This document shows, piece by piece, positions 1-8,378 of a DNA stretch of 30,017 bases (position 1 is the first letter of the stretch; the number at the start of each line of letters is the position of its first letter). Source of the stretch: BMS3Bbin11 sp034659075 (lineage in GTDB: Bacteria > Pseudomonadota > Gammaproteobacteria > BMS3Bbin11); the NCBI GenBank assembly GCA_034659075.1, contig JAYEGM010000188.1:1-30017 (forward strand), written 5' to 3'. Below the pieces are notes generated by a model. The model worked only from the letters and a program-made list of their open reading frames with translations, had not been told where the DNA came from and did not search any database. The position numbers and the translations under genes are program-made.

Positions 1-630
1 GGAGAGGAAGATCTTGCAGGTTTTCTTGCTGCACAGCAGGTTGAAGTGGTTGCATCCATGCCCTGCTATCTTGAGGATAATGTTGACGGTCAGCGTGGCA
101 AGGGTGTTTACCGGTCCAGTATAAAAGGCTTACTAAAACTCAATGCGCTTGGCTATGGCAAAGCCGGTACAGGTTTAATGCTGAACCTGATGTATAACCC
201 GCTGGGGCCATCACTGCCGCCTGCACAGGAGGCACTGGAAGCTGATTACAAACGTGAATTGCAGCAGCGGGAAGGTGTCGAATTTAATAATCTTTTTGTT
301 TTAGTCAACATGCCCATTAAACGCTTTGGCAGCATGTTGATGTCAAAAGGGCAGTTCGATGACTATATGCAGTTGCTTAAAGATAGCTACGAGGCATCTA
401 ATCTGAAGAGTGTTATGTGCCGGTCGTTAATCAGCGTAGACTGGCAGGGGGTTGTTTATGATTGTGATTTTAACCAGATGCTGGAACTTCCAATGCTTGT
501 TCAAGGCCATATAAAGACACATATAAATCAGATAAGCGTTGATGGCCTGATGGATAACCCCATTGTCATTGGCGAGCATTGTTACGGTTGTACAGCAGGC
601 CAGGGATGTAGTTGCAGCGGGGCGCTTTAA
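1..630 (+). CDS. arsS: Arsenosugar biosynthesis radical SAM protein ArsS, 3' part
   Basis: The reading frame is open from base 1, so the 5' half, including the radical SAM CxxxCxxC cluster, lies outside the window; 209 codons are visible. The visible part corresponds to the C-terminal domain of ArsS-type proteins (DUF3641). It has scattered cysteines (MPCYLEDN; VYDCDFNQ) and ends in a cysteine-rich tail, HCYGCTAGQGCSCSG. ArsS is a radical SAM enzyme placed after ArsM in making arsenosugars, joining a deoxyadenosyl group to dimethylated arsenic. Many family members are selenoproteins in this tail; here there is no in-frame TGA and the gene ends in TAA, so it is an all-cysteine form. The two glycosyltransferase-like genes and arsM that follow on the same strand support the call. 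An internal GTG at 46 should not be taken as the start. Confidence 0.88.
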   Translation, partial: GEEDLAGFLAAQQVEVVASMPCYLEDNVDGQRGKGVYRSSIKGLLKLNALGYGKAGTGLMLNLMYNPLGPSLPPAQEALEADYKRELQQREGVEFNNLFVLVNMPIKRFGSMLMSKGQFDDYMQLLKDSYEASNLKSVMCRSLISVDWQGVVYDCDFNQMLELPMLVQGHIKTHINQISVDGLMDNPIVIGEHCYGCTAGQGCSCSGAL

Positions 631-676
631 AATGTTTTTTGTAGGAGCTTGTTAACAGTTAAAAAAATATATAAAG

Positions 677-1351
677 ATGAAAATATCCATCATAATTCCT
701 GTGCGCAATGAGGCTGAGAATATAGTCTGCTTATTGTGCGCCTTGCAGCCGTATCGGGACCGTGGTCATGAGGTGATTGTAGTGGATGGCGGCAGTGAGG
801 ATGATACGGTGTCAATCGTAAAGCCACTGGCCGATACTCTGTTACAGACATCTGCTGGACGTTCCCATCAAATGAATGCCGGTGCAAAAGTAGCGACTGG
901 TGAAGTGTTGTGGTTTCTGCATGCTGATAGTGAATTACCTGAACAGGCTGATGAGCTAATTATCAGAGCAGTCACAACAGGCACCCACACCTGGGGTCGC
1001 TTCGATGTACGTTTAAGCGGCCGGAAAAGGCTGTTGCGGCTAGTGGAAAGGATGATGAACCTGCGCTCGCGCCTGACGGGTATAGCTACCGGTGATCAGG
1101 GTATATTCATCAGTCGAAAATTATTTGATAAAGCCGGTGGCTACCCTGACCAGCAGCTAATGGAAGACATCGCCCTATGCAAAGAGCTTAAGAGATATCA
1201 GGCCCCGGTCTGCCTGCGTGAAAAGCTGAAGACTTCAAGCCGAAGGTGGGAGCAACACGGTATCATTCGTACTATTCTTTTGATGTGGCGACTTCGAGTG
1301 GCCTATTATTTAGGTGTGTCTGCCGACAAGCTGGCATTGCACTATGATTGA
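677..1351 (+). CDS. TIGR04283-type arsenosugar biosynthesis glycosyltransferase
   Basis: This is a 224-aa GT-A fold family 2 glycosyltransferase. It opens with the typical beta strand and NEAENI motif (ISIIIPVRNEAENI), then DGGSEDDT at residues 37-44 (nucleotide-sugar binding) and HADS at 82-85, which stands in for the DXD metal site. GDQGIF (139-144) and MEDIAL (162-167) are acceptor-side motifs of this subgroup. There is no transmembrane anchor, so it is probably cytoplasmic. The family is recognised by its repeated position beside arsS; its exact donor and acceptor in arsenosugar assembly are not established. It starts 47 bases after arsS and its TGA overlaps the next gene by 4 bases, indicating co-transcription and probably translational coupling. 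Confidence 0.85.
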   Translation: MKISIIIPVRNEAENIVCLLCALQPYRDRGHEVIVVDGGSEDDTVSIVKPLADTLLQTSAGRSHQMNAGAKVATGEVLWFLHADSELPEQADELIIRAVTTGTHTWGRFDVRLSGRKRLLRLVERMMNLRSRLTGIATGDQGIFISRKLFDKAGGYPDQQLMEDIALCKELKRYQAPVCLREKLKTSSRRWEQHGIIRTILLMWRLRVAYYLGVSADKLALHYD

Positions 1352-1998
1352 TCAAAGCCATGACTGATGAGGATTACAAATACCCATCAGCAAAAATCAT
1401 TGTTTTTGCAAAAGCCCCCGTAAAAGGAAAAGTGAAGACTCGGCTGGCAAGTGCAATTGGTGATCAAGCCGCACTGCGTTTTCATGAGGAAATGCTTGAG
1501 TACACGCTGGATATGGTGTGTAAAAATGGGCTCGCCAGTGTCGAATTGCATGTATCCGGTAATCCTGATCACCCGCTTATTCAGACACTAGCCAGCCAAT
1601 ACGACATTGTCGTCAGGCCGCAGCAGGGCAGCGATCTGGGTGAGCGTATGTATCATGCTCTGGAACAATCTCTACTGAACAGCCACTACTGCATCCTTAT
1701 AGGGACTGATTGCCCTGCCATGGGTGTTGATTATCTGGCCAATGCACTCACTGCACTGCTGCGTGGGCAGGACGCCGTTTTGGGACCAGCGGAAGATGGT
1801 GGATACGTATTGATAGGGGCACGGCAGCCTGACAAGGACTGGTTCAGTGACATTGCCTGGGGCACAGCTCATGTGCTTGAGCAGAGCCGGCGCAAGATCA
1901 TGGCCGGAGGAGCGCGGCTTGAAGAATTGCAAACCCTGTGGGATGTGGACCGGATAGCAGATTTTCAACGCTGGCAGCTACAAACAGACATGTACTAG
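1348..1998 (+). CDS. TIGR04282-type arsenosugar biosynthesis glycosyltransferase (DUF2064)
   Basis: This 216-aa protein of the DUF2064/TIGR04282 type has a nucleotidyltransferase-like GT-A fold. The N-terminal signature FAKAPVKGKVKTRL lies around residues 20-32, GTDCPAM at 119-125 supplies the acidic metal-binding site, and PAEDGGYVLIG at 147-157 is the family hallmark. A late WGT motif precedes the C-terminal helix. It commonly pairs with the TIGR04283 protein beside arsS and is inferred to help form the sugar part of arsenosugars; the reaction is not proven. The TTG at 1348 overlaps the upstream stop; an ATG at 1360 is an equally plausible start that loses only four residues. Neither has a strong ribosome binding site, so coupling to the upstream gene is likely. 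Confidence 0.85.
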   Translation: MIKAMTDEDYKYPSAKIIVFAKAPVKGKVKTRLASAIGDQAALRFHEEMLEYTLDMVCKNGLASVELHVSGNPDHPLIQTLASQYDIVVRPQQGSDLGERMYHALEQSLLNSHYCILIGTDCPAMGVDYLANALTALLRGQDAVLGPAEDGGYVLIGARQPDKDWFSDIAWGTAHVLEQSRRKIMAGGARLEELQTLWDVDRIADFQRWQLQTDMY

Positions 1999-2064
1999 CG
2001 CTATGATGTGGTTAAATGGGTGCCTCTATTAACTATTACTCTAACTATTAATCCGGAGAGAAAT

Positions 2065-2874
2065 TTGAGCCAGCTTAAAGCAGATGTCCTGCGCCAGACA
2101 GTGAGAAAAGCCTACGCAGAGGTAGCCGATGCAGATACCGATGGTAGTTGTTGTGGAGAAGTCAGTTCCTGCTGCGGCGTGTCTGATGACGAACAGATTA
2201 ATGCCATCATTTCGTCCCGGCTGGGTTATTCGCAGGATGATCGGGATGCCGTGCCAGAGGGTGCGGACATGGGGCTGGGATGTGGCAACCCGCGTGCAAT
2301 CGCCAGCCTTAAAGCAGGTGAAACGGTACTGGATCTGGGCAGCGGCGGGGGTTTTGATGCATTTCTTGCGGCCAATGAGGTTGCTGAAACCGGCCATGTT
2401 ATCGGTGTAGATATGACACCGACAATGATAAGCAAGGCAAGAACGAATGCAGCAGAGGCGGGATTTTCACAGGTCGAATTCCGACTTGGCGAGATCGAAC
2501 ACTTGCCTGTAGCCGACAACAGTGTCGATGTCATTATCTCTAACTGCGTGATCAATTTGTCGCCTGATAAGGCACAGGTGTTTAAAGAAATGTTCCGCGT
2601 TTTAAAAATCGGTGGCCGCCTGGCGATCTCCGATGTGGTGGCGACCACGGAATTGCCTGAATCTATGCGCAATGATCCCTACCTGCATACTGCCTGCGTA
2701 GGTGGAGCTGAGACCATTGATCGCCTTGCAGGAATCATGAAACTGGCTGGTTTTACTAACATAATCATCAATCCCAAAGATGAGTCACGGGAATTTATTC
2801 GCGACTGGGTGCCGGACAGTAAAGTGGAAGACTATGTGCTGTCTGCAACTATTGAGGGGAATAAGGAGGAATAA
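2065..2874 (+). CDS. arsM: Arsenite S-adenosylmethionine methyltransferase ArsM
   Basis: ArsM methylates As(III) in steps to mono-, di- and trimethyl arsenicals using SAM, and supplies the dimethylarsenic used by ArsS. From the TTG at 2065 the product is 269 aa. SAM motif I is LDLGSGGG (about residues 89-96), followed by an acidic GVDMT loop. The three cysteines expected for arsenic binding are present: LGCGNP (C73), ISNCVINL (C161) and TACVGG (C211). The N-terminus has extra cysteine pairs (SCCG, SSCCG) that could hand over or sense arsenic. I chose TTG 2065 because GGAG at 2055-2058 is correctly spaced and the residues before it do not resemble the family; the frame is open back to a GTG at 2008. 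It lies 66 bases after the DUF2064 gene and is probably in the same operon. Confidence 0.92.
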   Translation: MSQLKADVLRQTVRKAYAEVADADTDGSCCGEVSSCCGVSDDEQINAIISSRLGYSQDDRDAVPEGADMGLGCGNPRAIASLKAGETVLDLGSGGGFDAFLAANEVAETGHVIGVDMTPTMISKARTNAAEAGFSQVEFRLGEIEHLPVADNSVDVIISNCVINLSPDKAQVFKEMFRVLKIGGRLAISDVVATTELPESMRNDPYLHTACVGGAETIDRLAGIMKLAGFTNIIINPKDESREFIRDWVPDSKVEDYVLSATIEGNKEE

Positions 2875-2996
2875 CAACTGTATAAGTTTTTTTCACAGGT
2901 CTTTGCATTTTTCGCGTGCTTTATATAAATTACCCCAGTAAATGTACTGTATAAATAAAATAGAGCAGTTGTAAAAGCCCAAAGGAGAAAAGAAAT

Positions 2997-3590
2997 ATGT
3001 TAAAGCATCTAATCGGTGTGTTTACCAATCCCAAAAAAGAATGGGAAGTTGTTCGTGATGCAAAATGTACCCTGTTAGAGTGCTATGTTAAGCATATCTT
3101 ATTACTTGCAGCCATTCCGCCGGTATGTGCCTACATTGGAGCTACCCAGGTTGGCTGGAGTATCGGAGCAAATACATTTCGTTTGACCCCGGCCAGTACG
3201 CTGCCAATGGCGATTGGTTTTTATCTTTTCTCTTTGCTGGCTATTTATATCATGGGACGGGCCATTGAATGGATGGCAGACACTTTTGAAACCAAGGTCA
3301 CACTTGATAAGTCTGTTCTTATCGCCACACAGATGGTTACGCCTCTTTTCATCAGCGGGATTATTGCTCTGTACCCTGTTCCCTGGTTGATTATGCTGGT
3401 TGGGATGGCCGCAATGGGTTACACCGTTTACCTGATGTATACGGGTATTCCTATTGTTCTGGAAATTGAACCTGAGAAAGGGTTTATTCTTGCCAGTGGT
3501 GTATTGACTGTAGGGCTGGTCACAATGGTTGGTGTTATGGCAACTACGGTTATTCTGTGGGGCATGGGTTTTGGGCCGCAATACGCATAA
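2997..3590 (+). CDS. Yip1-family integral membrane protein
   Basis: The 197-aa product has about five hydrophobic segments and the N-terminal pattern LIGVFTNPKKEWEVV, typical of bacterial Yip1/DUF1282 proteins, in which an amphipathic N-terminus precedes the membrane bundle. Function in bacteria is unknown. A strong Shine-Dalgarno sequence (AAAGGAG at 2981-2987) precedes the ATG. The 122-base gap after arsM is AT-rich and contains weak promoter-like hexamers (TTGCAT at 2903-2908 and an AT-rich tract near 2922-2931), so it probably has its own promoter rather than belonging to the arsenic operon. A strong hairpin follows the gene. Confidence 0.8.
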   Translation: MLKHLIGVFTNPKKEWEVVRDAKCTLLECYVKHILLLAAIPPVCAYIGATQVGWSIGANTFRLTPASTLPMAIGFYLFSLLAIYIMGRAIEWMADTFETKVTLDKSVLIATQMVTPLFISGIIALYPVPWLIMLVGMAAMGYTVYLMYTGIPIVLEIEPEKGFILASGVLTVGLVTMVGVMATTVILWGMGFGPQYA

Positions 3591-3638
3591 CTATGCAGAA
3601 TAAATACATAGTAGCATTGCTCTGAACCGGGCAACTGT

Positions 3639-3657
3639 CCGGCAGATCGACTGCCGG
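3639..3657 (+). other. Perfect 7-bp GC-rich hairpin
   Basis: CCGGCAG (3639-3645), loop ATCGA, CTGCCGG (3651-3657). It lies 48 bases after the Yip1-family gene stop. No T-run follows, so it is not a classical intrinsic terminator. It may protect the mRNA 3' end or act with the second hairpin downstream. Confidence 0.4.
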
Positions 3658-3693
3658 ATAAGTGTGTTAGCTTTCCCACCCTGAAAATTTCTC

Positions 3694-3736
3694 ATCAGCC
3701 CTGAATGCTTTTTCCCCATTTAGAGTCAGGGCTGAT
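3694..3736 (+). terminator. Putative transcription terminator after the Yip1-family gene
   Basis: An 11-bp perfect inverted repeat, ATCAGCCCTGA (3694-3704) and TCAGGGCTGAT (3726-3736), encloses a 21-base loop and is followed by the T-rich TGTTTG. The large loop and short T-run make it weaker than a textbook terminator, but it separates two genes that appear to be independently expressed. Confidence 0.45.
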
Positions 3737-3851
3737 TGTTTGCATCAAAGAATCGTGTTTCTAATCTGGATAGTTAGTCGGGAACTTGTCTGTTGAATTT
3801 GAGGTCAACATAGGCAATAGCTAAGAACACTATGCCGGAGGGGATTCAGAC

Positions 3852-5435
3852 ATGACTGTCAAGCAGGGCTTCGTTGCGATATCAATTGTTGTTTCTCTGA
3901 TAATTATTGGTATCGGACAGTTCTGGTCTCCAGTCTACTGGTCATTTATTGTCGTAATACCGCTAATTCTGCTGGGCATCTATGACATCATTCAGAAAAA
4001 GCATACGCTGCTCAGGTTGTACCCGGTCATCGGACATGGGCGCTATATCTTTGAAAGCATCCGTCCCGAGATACAGCAATATTTTGTTGAATCCGATATC
4101 AATGGCACACCCATCAATAGAGAGTTTCGTTCGCTGGTTTATCAACGTGCCAAGGGGCACAACGATACCCGCCCGTTTGGTACCCAGTTTGATGTCTATC
4201 GCAGCGGCTATGAATGGGTTAATCACTCACTTAACCCTAAAGCAGTAGCAAACCATCACCCGAGAATTATATTTGGTGGCCCGCAATGCAAACACCCCTA
4301 TGCAGCATCGCCACTCAATATTTCAGCGATGAGCTTTGGTGCTTTGAGCAAGAATGCGATATCAGCCCTGAATATAGCGGCAAAACAGGGGGCTTTCTCT
4401 CATAACACCGGTGAAGGTGGAATAAGCCCCTATCACCTTTCTGGCGGTGCAGACCTGGTCTGGCAGATAGGTACGGGCTATTTCGGGTGCCGCAATGAGC
4501 ATGGGTATTTTGATGCGGATAAATTTTCTGATAAGGCCGCCTATGATGTGGTAAAGATGATTGAAATCAAGCTTTCTCAGGGAGCAAAACCCGGCCACGG
4601 TGGAATACTGCCTGCAGCAAAGGTGACCCAGGAAATTGCAGATATCAGACATGTGCCAATGGGGCAGGATGTTGTCTCACCACCTGCCCATAGTGCGTTC
4701 GATAATCCTGTTGGCCTGCTTGGGTTTGTTGAGAAATTACGTGAATTATCTGGCAGGAAGCCTGTCGGTTTCAAACTTTGCATCGGTAATACTGTAGAGT
4801 TTCTAGCAATTGTGAAAGCAATGGTGGAGACAGGCATTACACCTGATTTTATTACCGTTGATGGTGGAGAAGGGGGAACGGGTGCTGCGCCAATTGAATT
4901 GACGAATTCTGTCGGTATGCCGTTACGTGATGCTTTAATTTTTGTAAACAATGCACTGATAGGTTCAGGTTTGCGTGAACATATTAGGATTATTGCTTCC
5001 GGCAAGGCGCTATCCGCTTTCCATATGTTACGTTTGATGGCACTCGGTGCAGATACTATCAACTCTGCGCGTGCAATGATGCTTGCACTGGGATGTGTTC
5101 AGTCGCGCAGCTGTAACACGGACCGTTGCCCCACTGGTGTAGCCACACAAAACCCGGCACGTTTCAAGGCGCTGGATATAAAACAGAAGTCAAAGCGGGT
5201 AGCCAATTATCATGCTGCTATGATAGAACATCTAGTCGAACTGATTGCAGTAGCTGGGCTTGAGTCACTTGACCAGCTTGAACCCCAGCATATCAACCGC
5301 CGTGTCAGCGGTACGATTGTTAAAAACTACAGCGAACTTTACCCCTCTATTAGTTGCGACTGCTTGCTGACCGATTCCGAGATTCCTCCCATGTGGCAGA
5401 CTCTCTGGAAGCAGGCGAGCGCCGCAGCATGGTAG
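3852..5435 (+). CDS. FMN-binding glutamate synthase family protein
   Basis: This 527-aa protein has two N-terminal membrane segments (about residues 7-25 and 28-45) followed by the FMN-binding alpha/beta barrel of glutamate synthase (GltB central domain). Visible motifs include SAMSFGALSKNA, NTGEGG, KPGHGG, DGGEGGTGAAP and CPTGVATQ. Cysteines C415, C421 and C426 have the spacing of the 3Fe-4S ligands in GltB. The glutaminase (class II amidotransferase) domain is absent, so it is not a full glutamate synthase; the physiological reaction of these stand-alone proteins is unknown, probably a membrane-associated flavin oxidoreductase. GGAGGGG at 3837-3843 gives the ATG a strong ribosome binding site. 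The next gene starts 6 bases after its stop. Confidence 0.88.
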   Translation: MTVKQGFVAISIVVSLIIIGIGQFWSPVYWSFIVVIPLILLGIYDIIQKKHTLLRLYPVIGHGRYIFESIRPEIQQYFVESDINGTPINREFRSLVYQRAKGHNDTRPFGTQFDVYRSGYEWVNHSLNPKAVANHHPRIIFGGPQCKHPYAASPLNISAMSFGALSKNAISALNIAAKQGAFSHNTGEGGISPYHLSGGADLVWQIGTGYFGCRNEHGYFDADKFSDKAAYDVVKMIEIKLSQGAKPGHGGILPAAKVTQEIADIRHVPMGQDVVSPPAHSAFDNPVGLLGFVEKLRELSGRKPVGFKLCIGNTVEFLAIVKAMVETGITPDFITVDGGEGGTGAAPIELTNSVGMPLRDALIFVNNALIGSGLREHIRIIASGKALSAFHMLRLMALGADTINSARAMMLALGCVQSRSCNTDRCPTGVATQNPARFKALDIKQKSKRVANYHAAMIEHLVELIAVAGLESLDQLEPQHINRRVSGTIVKNYSELYPSISCDCLLTDSEIPPMWQTLWKQASAAAW

Positions 5436-5441
5436 AAAGTA

Positions 5442-6101
5442 TTGGGTAAAAGCACATTATGTCTGATGGTTCTTTTCTCATGCCTCTACTCAGCAAGTAC
5501 ACTCGCAGGGTCATCTGAACGCCAGACTATCTCTTCGTTTAATGAAACAGGCCTGGCAGGCTGGGAGGAGAAGAGTTTCAAGAGCAATACATCCTACCAG
5601 GTGATTGAGCTTAAAGGCATGAAAGTATTGCAGGCAGATAGTCAGTCAAGCGCATCGGGGCTATATAAAACACAGCATATCAATCTGAAAGAAATGCCTT
5701 ACTTGAACTGGTGCTGGCGAATCGAAAACAGAATTGACAGTGGTGATGAAACAACAAAATCCGGCGATGATTATGCGGCACGTGTCTATCTCATTATTGG
5801 CGGCGGCTGGCAGTTCTGGAAAACAATAGCAGTAAGCTATGTCTGGGCCAACGCAGCGGCTAAGGGATCAGTATGGGATAACGCCTTTGCCGGTAAATCA
5901 GTTAAGATGTTCGCCATAAGATCAGCAGACGATACAACAAAAAAATGGCACATGGAAAAACGCAATGTTTATGAGGACCTGAAGAAAGTCTTCGGTGAAG
6001 AGATCAACACGATTGATGCCATTGCAATCATGACAGACACCGATAACAGCAAAAGCAGGGCGAGGGCTTATTACACAGATATCTACTTTTCTGTTGATTG
6101 A
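5442..6101 (+). CDS. DUF3047 domain-containing exported protein
   Basis: The 219-aa product starts at TTG 5442, 6 bases after the glutamate synthase-like gene. It has a signal peptide (positive MGKS, hydrophobic core, likely cleavage after STLAG near residue 23). The mature part is rich in aromatic residues, with LNWCWRIEN, YAARVYLIIGGG and an acidic stretch near the C-terminus (IMTDTDNSKSRARAYY), which match DUF3047. Its function is unknown; the fold is probably a beta-sandwich in the periplasm. No obvious Shine-Dalgarno sequence precedes the TTG, so translation may be coupled to the upstream gene. Confidence 0.8.
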   Translation: MGKSTLCLMVLFSCLYSASTLAGSSERQTISSFNETGLAGWEEKSFKSNTSYQVIELKGMKVLQADSQSSASGLYKTQHINLKEMPYLNWCWRIENRIDSGDETTKSGDDYAARVYLIIGGGWQFWKTIAVSYVWANAAAKGSVWDNAFAGKSVKMFAIRSADDTTKKWHMEKRNVYEDLKKVFGEEINTIDAIAIMTDTDNSKSRARAYYTDIYFSVD

Positions 6102-6187
6102 AGGGCCCCTCTCATGAATAATCATATTAAATACAAAACGGCAAGCTTTCAAAACCCACCGGAAATTTAAATTACTTTTGACGTGAT

Positions 6188-6601
6188 ATGAAAAAATTAC
6201 AGAATATTGGGAATACGATGGTTGATGTATTTCATTACCTGGCATTGTTTGTGATAGGCGGAACAGTGGTCTGGTCAGCCGCTTACGAGTATCTGCACAT
6301 GATGGACAAGGGTTATGCCGCGCTGAAAGATATTCTTTTGCTTTTTATCTACCTTGAACTGGGAGCAATGATTGGTATTTATTTCAAAACACACAGGCTA
6401 CCGGTGCAATTTTTAATTTTTATCGCAATTACAGCACTTTCACGGCACCTGGTTATCGATGTGCAAAAGGTATCAGATCCTTTCCATCTCTACTTACTAT
6501 TAAGTATTTCAGGTGCGATAGTCTTACTTAGTGGGGCTCTGTTCATCTTAACATTTACCGCTAAGAAATATGGTCGACCAGAAGACGATTTAAACGAATA
6601 G
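6188..6601 (+). CDS. PsiE-family (phosphate-starvation-inducible type) membrane protein
   Basis: The 137-aa protein has four predicted membrane helices and family motifs: FHYLALFVIGGTVVW in helix 1, DILLLFIYLELGAMIGIYF in helix 2 and ALSRHLVID before helix 3. PsiE was named in E. coli as a phosphate-starvation and cAMP-CRP controlled gene, but its molecular role is unknown. The 86-base upstream gap is AT-rich and I see no clear Pho box, so phosphate control is not supported here. It sits between DUF3047 and chrA on the same strand. Confidence 0.8.
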   Translation: MKKLQNIGNTMVDVFHYLALFVIGGTVVWSAAYEYLHMMDKGYAALKDILLLFIYLELGAMIGIYFKTHRLPVQFLIFIAITALSRHLVIDVQKVSDPFHLYLLLSISGAIVLLSGALFILTFTAKKYGRPEDDLNE

Positions 6602-6725
6602 AGCAGCCTGAACAGGACGTGCTGACTTGTTCTATAGGGTTCGTTGATTTTTATGTCACAGACCTTCAGAGTATCTATGCAGCCATTATTTCTTCTCGAT
6701 ATTTCAAATACAGGATAACAAAATA

Positions 6726-8081
6726 GTGTCTTCGAATGCACAGGATGTCATTGAACGGCCGGAACCCGTGTCTTTCAAGGAAGCTTTATTGTACTGGCTA
6801 AAATTGGGCTTTATCAGTTTTGGCGGTCCGGCTGGCCAGATAAGCATGATGCATCAGGAGCTGGTAGAGAAGCGCAGGTGGATCTCGGAACACCGTTTTC
6901 TGCATGCACTTAATTACACCATGGTATTGCCTGGGCCAGAAGCGCAGCAGCTGGCCACCTATATCGGCTGGCTGATGCACGGTGTCTGGGGTGGTATTGC
7001 TGCGGGGACATTATTTGTTCTGCCGTCACTTTTTATATTGTCCGGCCTGACATGGGTCTATCTGGTGTATGGAGATGTCCCGGTAGTAGAAGGCATTCTG
7101 TACGGCATTAAACCTGCTGTAACGGCCATCGTTGTATTCGCTGCCTACCGCATAGGCTCCAGGGCATTGAAGAACAATGTACTTCGTGCCCTGGCAATTA
7201 TGGCCTTTATCGCCATATTTGCTTTTGACATTCCTTTCCCTTACATCGTGCTGATGGCAGGTATTATCGGATTTTTCGGCGCCCATTTTGCACCCGATAA
7301 ATTCAAGGCTGGTGGGCATCATGACGGTTCGGTCAACAGCTTCGGACCCGCCATTATCGATGACGGCACACCTCCGCCGGAACACGCGCAATTCAAGTGG
7401 AGCCGCTCCATTGCTTTTGCCGTTATCGGGCTTTTCATCTGGCTCGCAGTCATGCTAATGCTTTATACAACTTATGGCTGGCAGGGCACGCTCACACAAA
7501 TGGGCTGGTTCTTTACTAAAGCGGCGCTGGTAACCTTTGGCGGTGCCTACGCGGTGTTGCCCTATGTCTATCAGGGTGGGGTAGAGCATTATGCCTGGCT
7601 AACCGGCACGCAGATGATCGATGGTCTGGCACTGGGTGAAACGACACCCGGACCCTTGATTATGGTTGTTGCTTTTGTCGGCTTTGTTGGCGGCTGGAGC
7701 AAGGAGATATTCGGGCCAGAAATGTTGCCGCTGGCGGGTGTTGCCGGGGCCAGTATCGCTACACTGTTTACCTTCCTGCCGTCCTTTCTTTTCATCCTGC
7801 TCGGCGGGCCAGTGGTTGAAGGCACCCGGGGTGACATAAAATTTACCGCACCACTGACCGGTATAACCGCTGCTGTAGTAGGCGTAATTTTAAACCTGGC
7901 CGTTTTCTTTGCCTACCATGTGCTCTGGCCGGCAGGCTTTGATGGTATATTTGAATGGTTTTCTGCAGTGATAGGCGCACTGGCGTTTGTTGCCCTGTTT
8001 AAATATAAGGCAGGAATTGTGCCTGTTATTGCTGCCTGCGCAGGGATTGGTCTGGGATATTCGTTGTTGATCAACGTTTAA
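6726..8081 (+). CDS. chrA: Chromate efflux transporter ChrA (two CHR domains)
   Basis: This 451-aa inner-membrane protein has two CHR domains in tandem, the long form of the family. The N-terminal domain has GFISFGGPAGQISMM (about residues 30-43) and LPGPEAQQLATYIGW (about 69-83). The C-terminal domain has a degenerate counterpart, LVTFGGAYAVLPY and LGETTPGPLIMVVAFVGF. A hydrophilic linker near residues 190-220 joins the halves. The long form exports chromate using the proton gradient; sulfate may compete. The start is GTG 6726, preceded by AGGATA. No chrB regulator is nearby. An 18-base tandem duplication includes the last codons and the stop. Confidence 0.9.
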   Translation: MSSNAQDVIERPEPVSFKEALLYWLKLGFISFGGPAGQISMMHQELVEKRRWISEHRFLHALNYTMVLPGPEAQQLATYIGWLMHGVWGGIAAGTLFVLPSLFILSGLTWVYLVYGDVPVVEGILYGIKPAVTAIVVFAAYRIGSRALKNNVLRALAIMAFIAIFAFDIPFPYIVLMAGIIGFFGAHFAPDKFKAGGHHDGSVNSFGPAIIDDGTPPPEHAQFKWSRSIAFAVIGLFIWLAVMLMLYTTYGWQGTLTQMGWFFTKAALVTFGGAYAVLPYVYQGGVEHYAWLTGTQMIDGLALGETTPGPLIMVVAFVGFVGGWSKEIFGPEMLPLAGVAGASIATLFTFLPSFLFILLGGPVVEGTRGDIKFTAPLTGITAAVVGVILNLAVFFAYHVLWPAGFDGIFEWFSAVIGALAFVALFKYKAGIVPVIAACAGIGLGYSLLINV

Positions 8082-8107
8082 GGGTGTTTCAACGTTTAAG
8101 GGTGTTT
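8072..8107 (+). repeat. 18-bp tandem duplication across the chrA stop codon
   Basis: The unit CAACGTTTAAGGGTGTTT occurs twice head to tail (8072-8089 and 8090-8107), followed by CAA, the start of a third unit. The chrA TAA (8079-8081) is inside the first copy, so the second copy lies wholly in the 3' UTR. It looks like a recent slippage event without effect on the protein. Confidence 0.9.
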
Positions 8108-8378
8108 CAATGAATTCCCGCTCCTAAAAACATAGAGCTGCCCATAAGTAAGGTATGAGTATGACAATTGATAAAATAAAGCTTGTCATTATCCTGTTAT
8201 CCGTAGTACATGGCTAAAATGGGTGCTGCAGGAACCTGTAGGCGACAAGATTGAGGCAGAGATGATGTCATTGAACGATTGTACGATTTCCGCCTCAAAA
8301 CTGACTATTTTATACTGCAACCTGTTTCGTCCAGAATTAACCAGAGGTTCCCTGGTTGATACGGAAAAAGGCTGAATT

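Noticed and set aside
586..630. Selenocysteine codon in ArsS
   Set aside because: There is no in-frame TGA in the tail, which ends in TAA, and no SECIS-like hairpin is needed.
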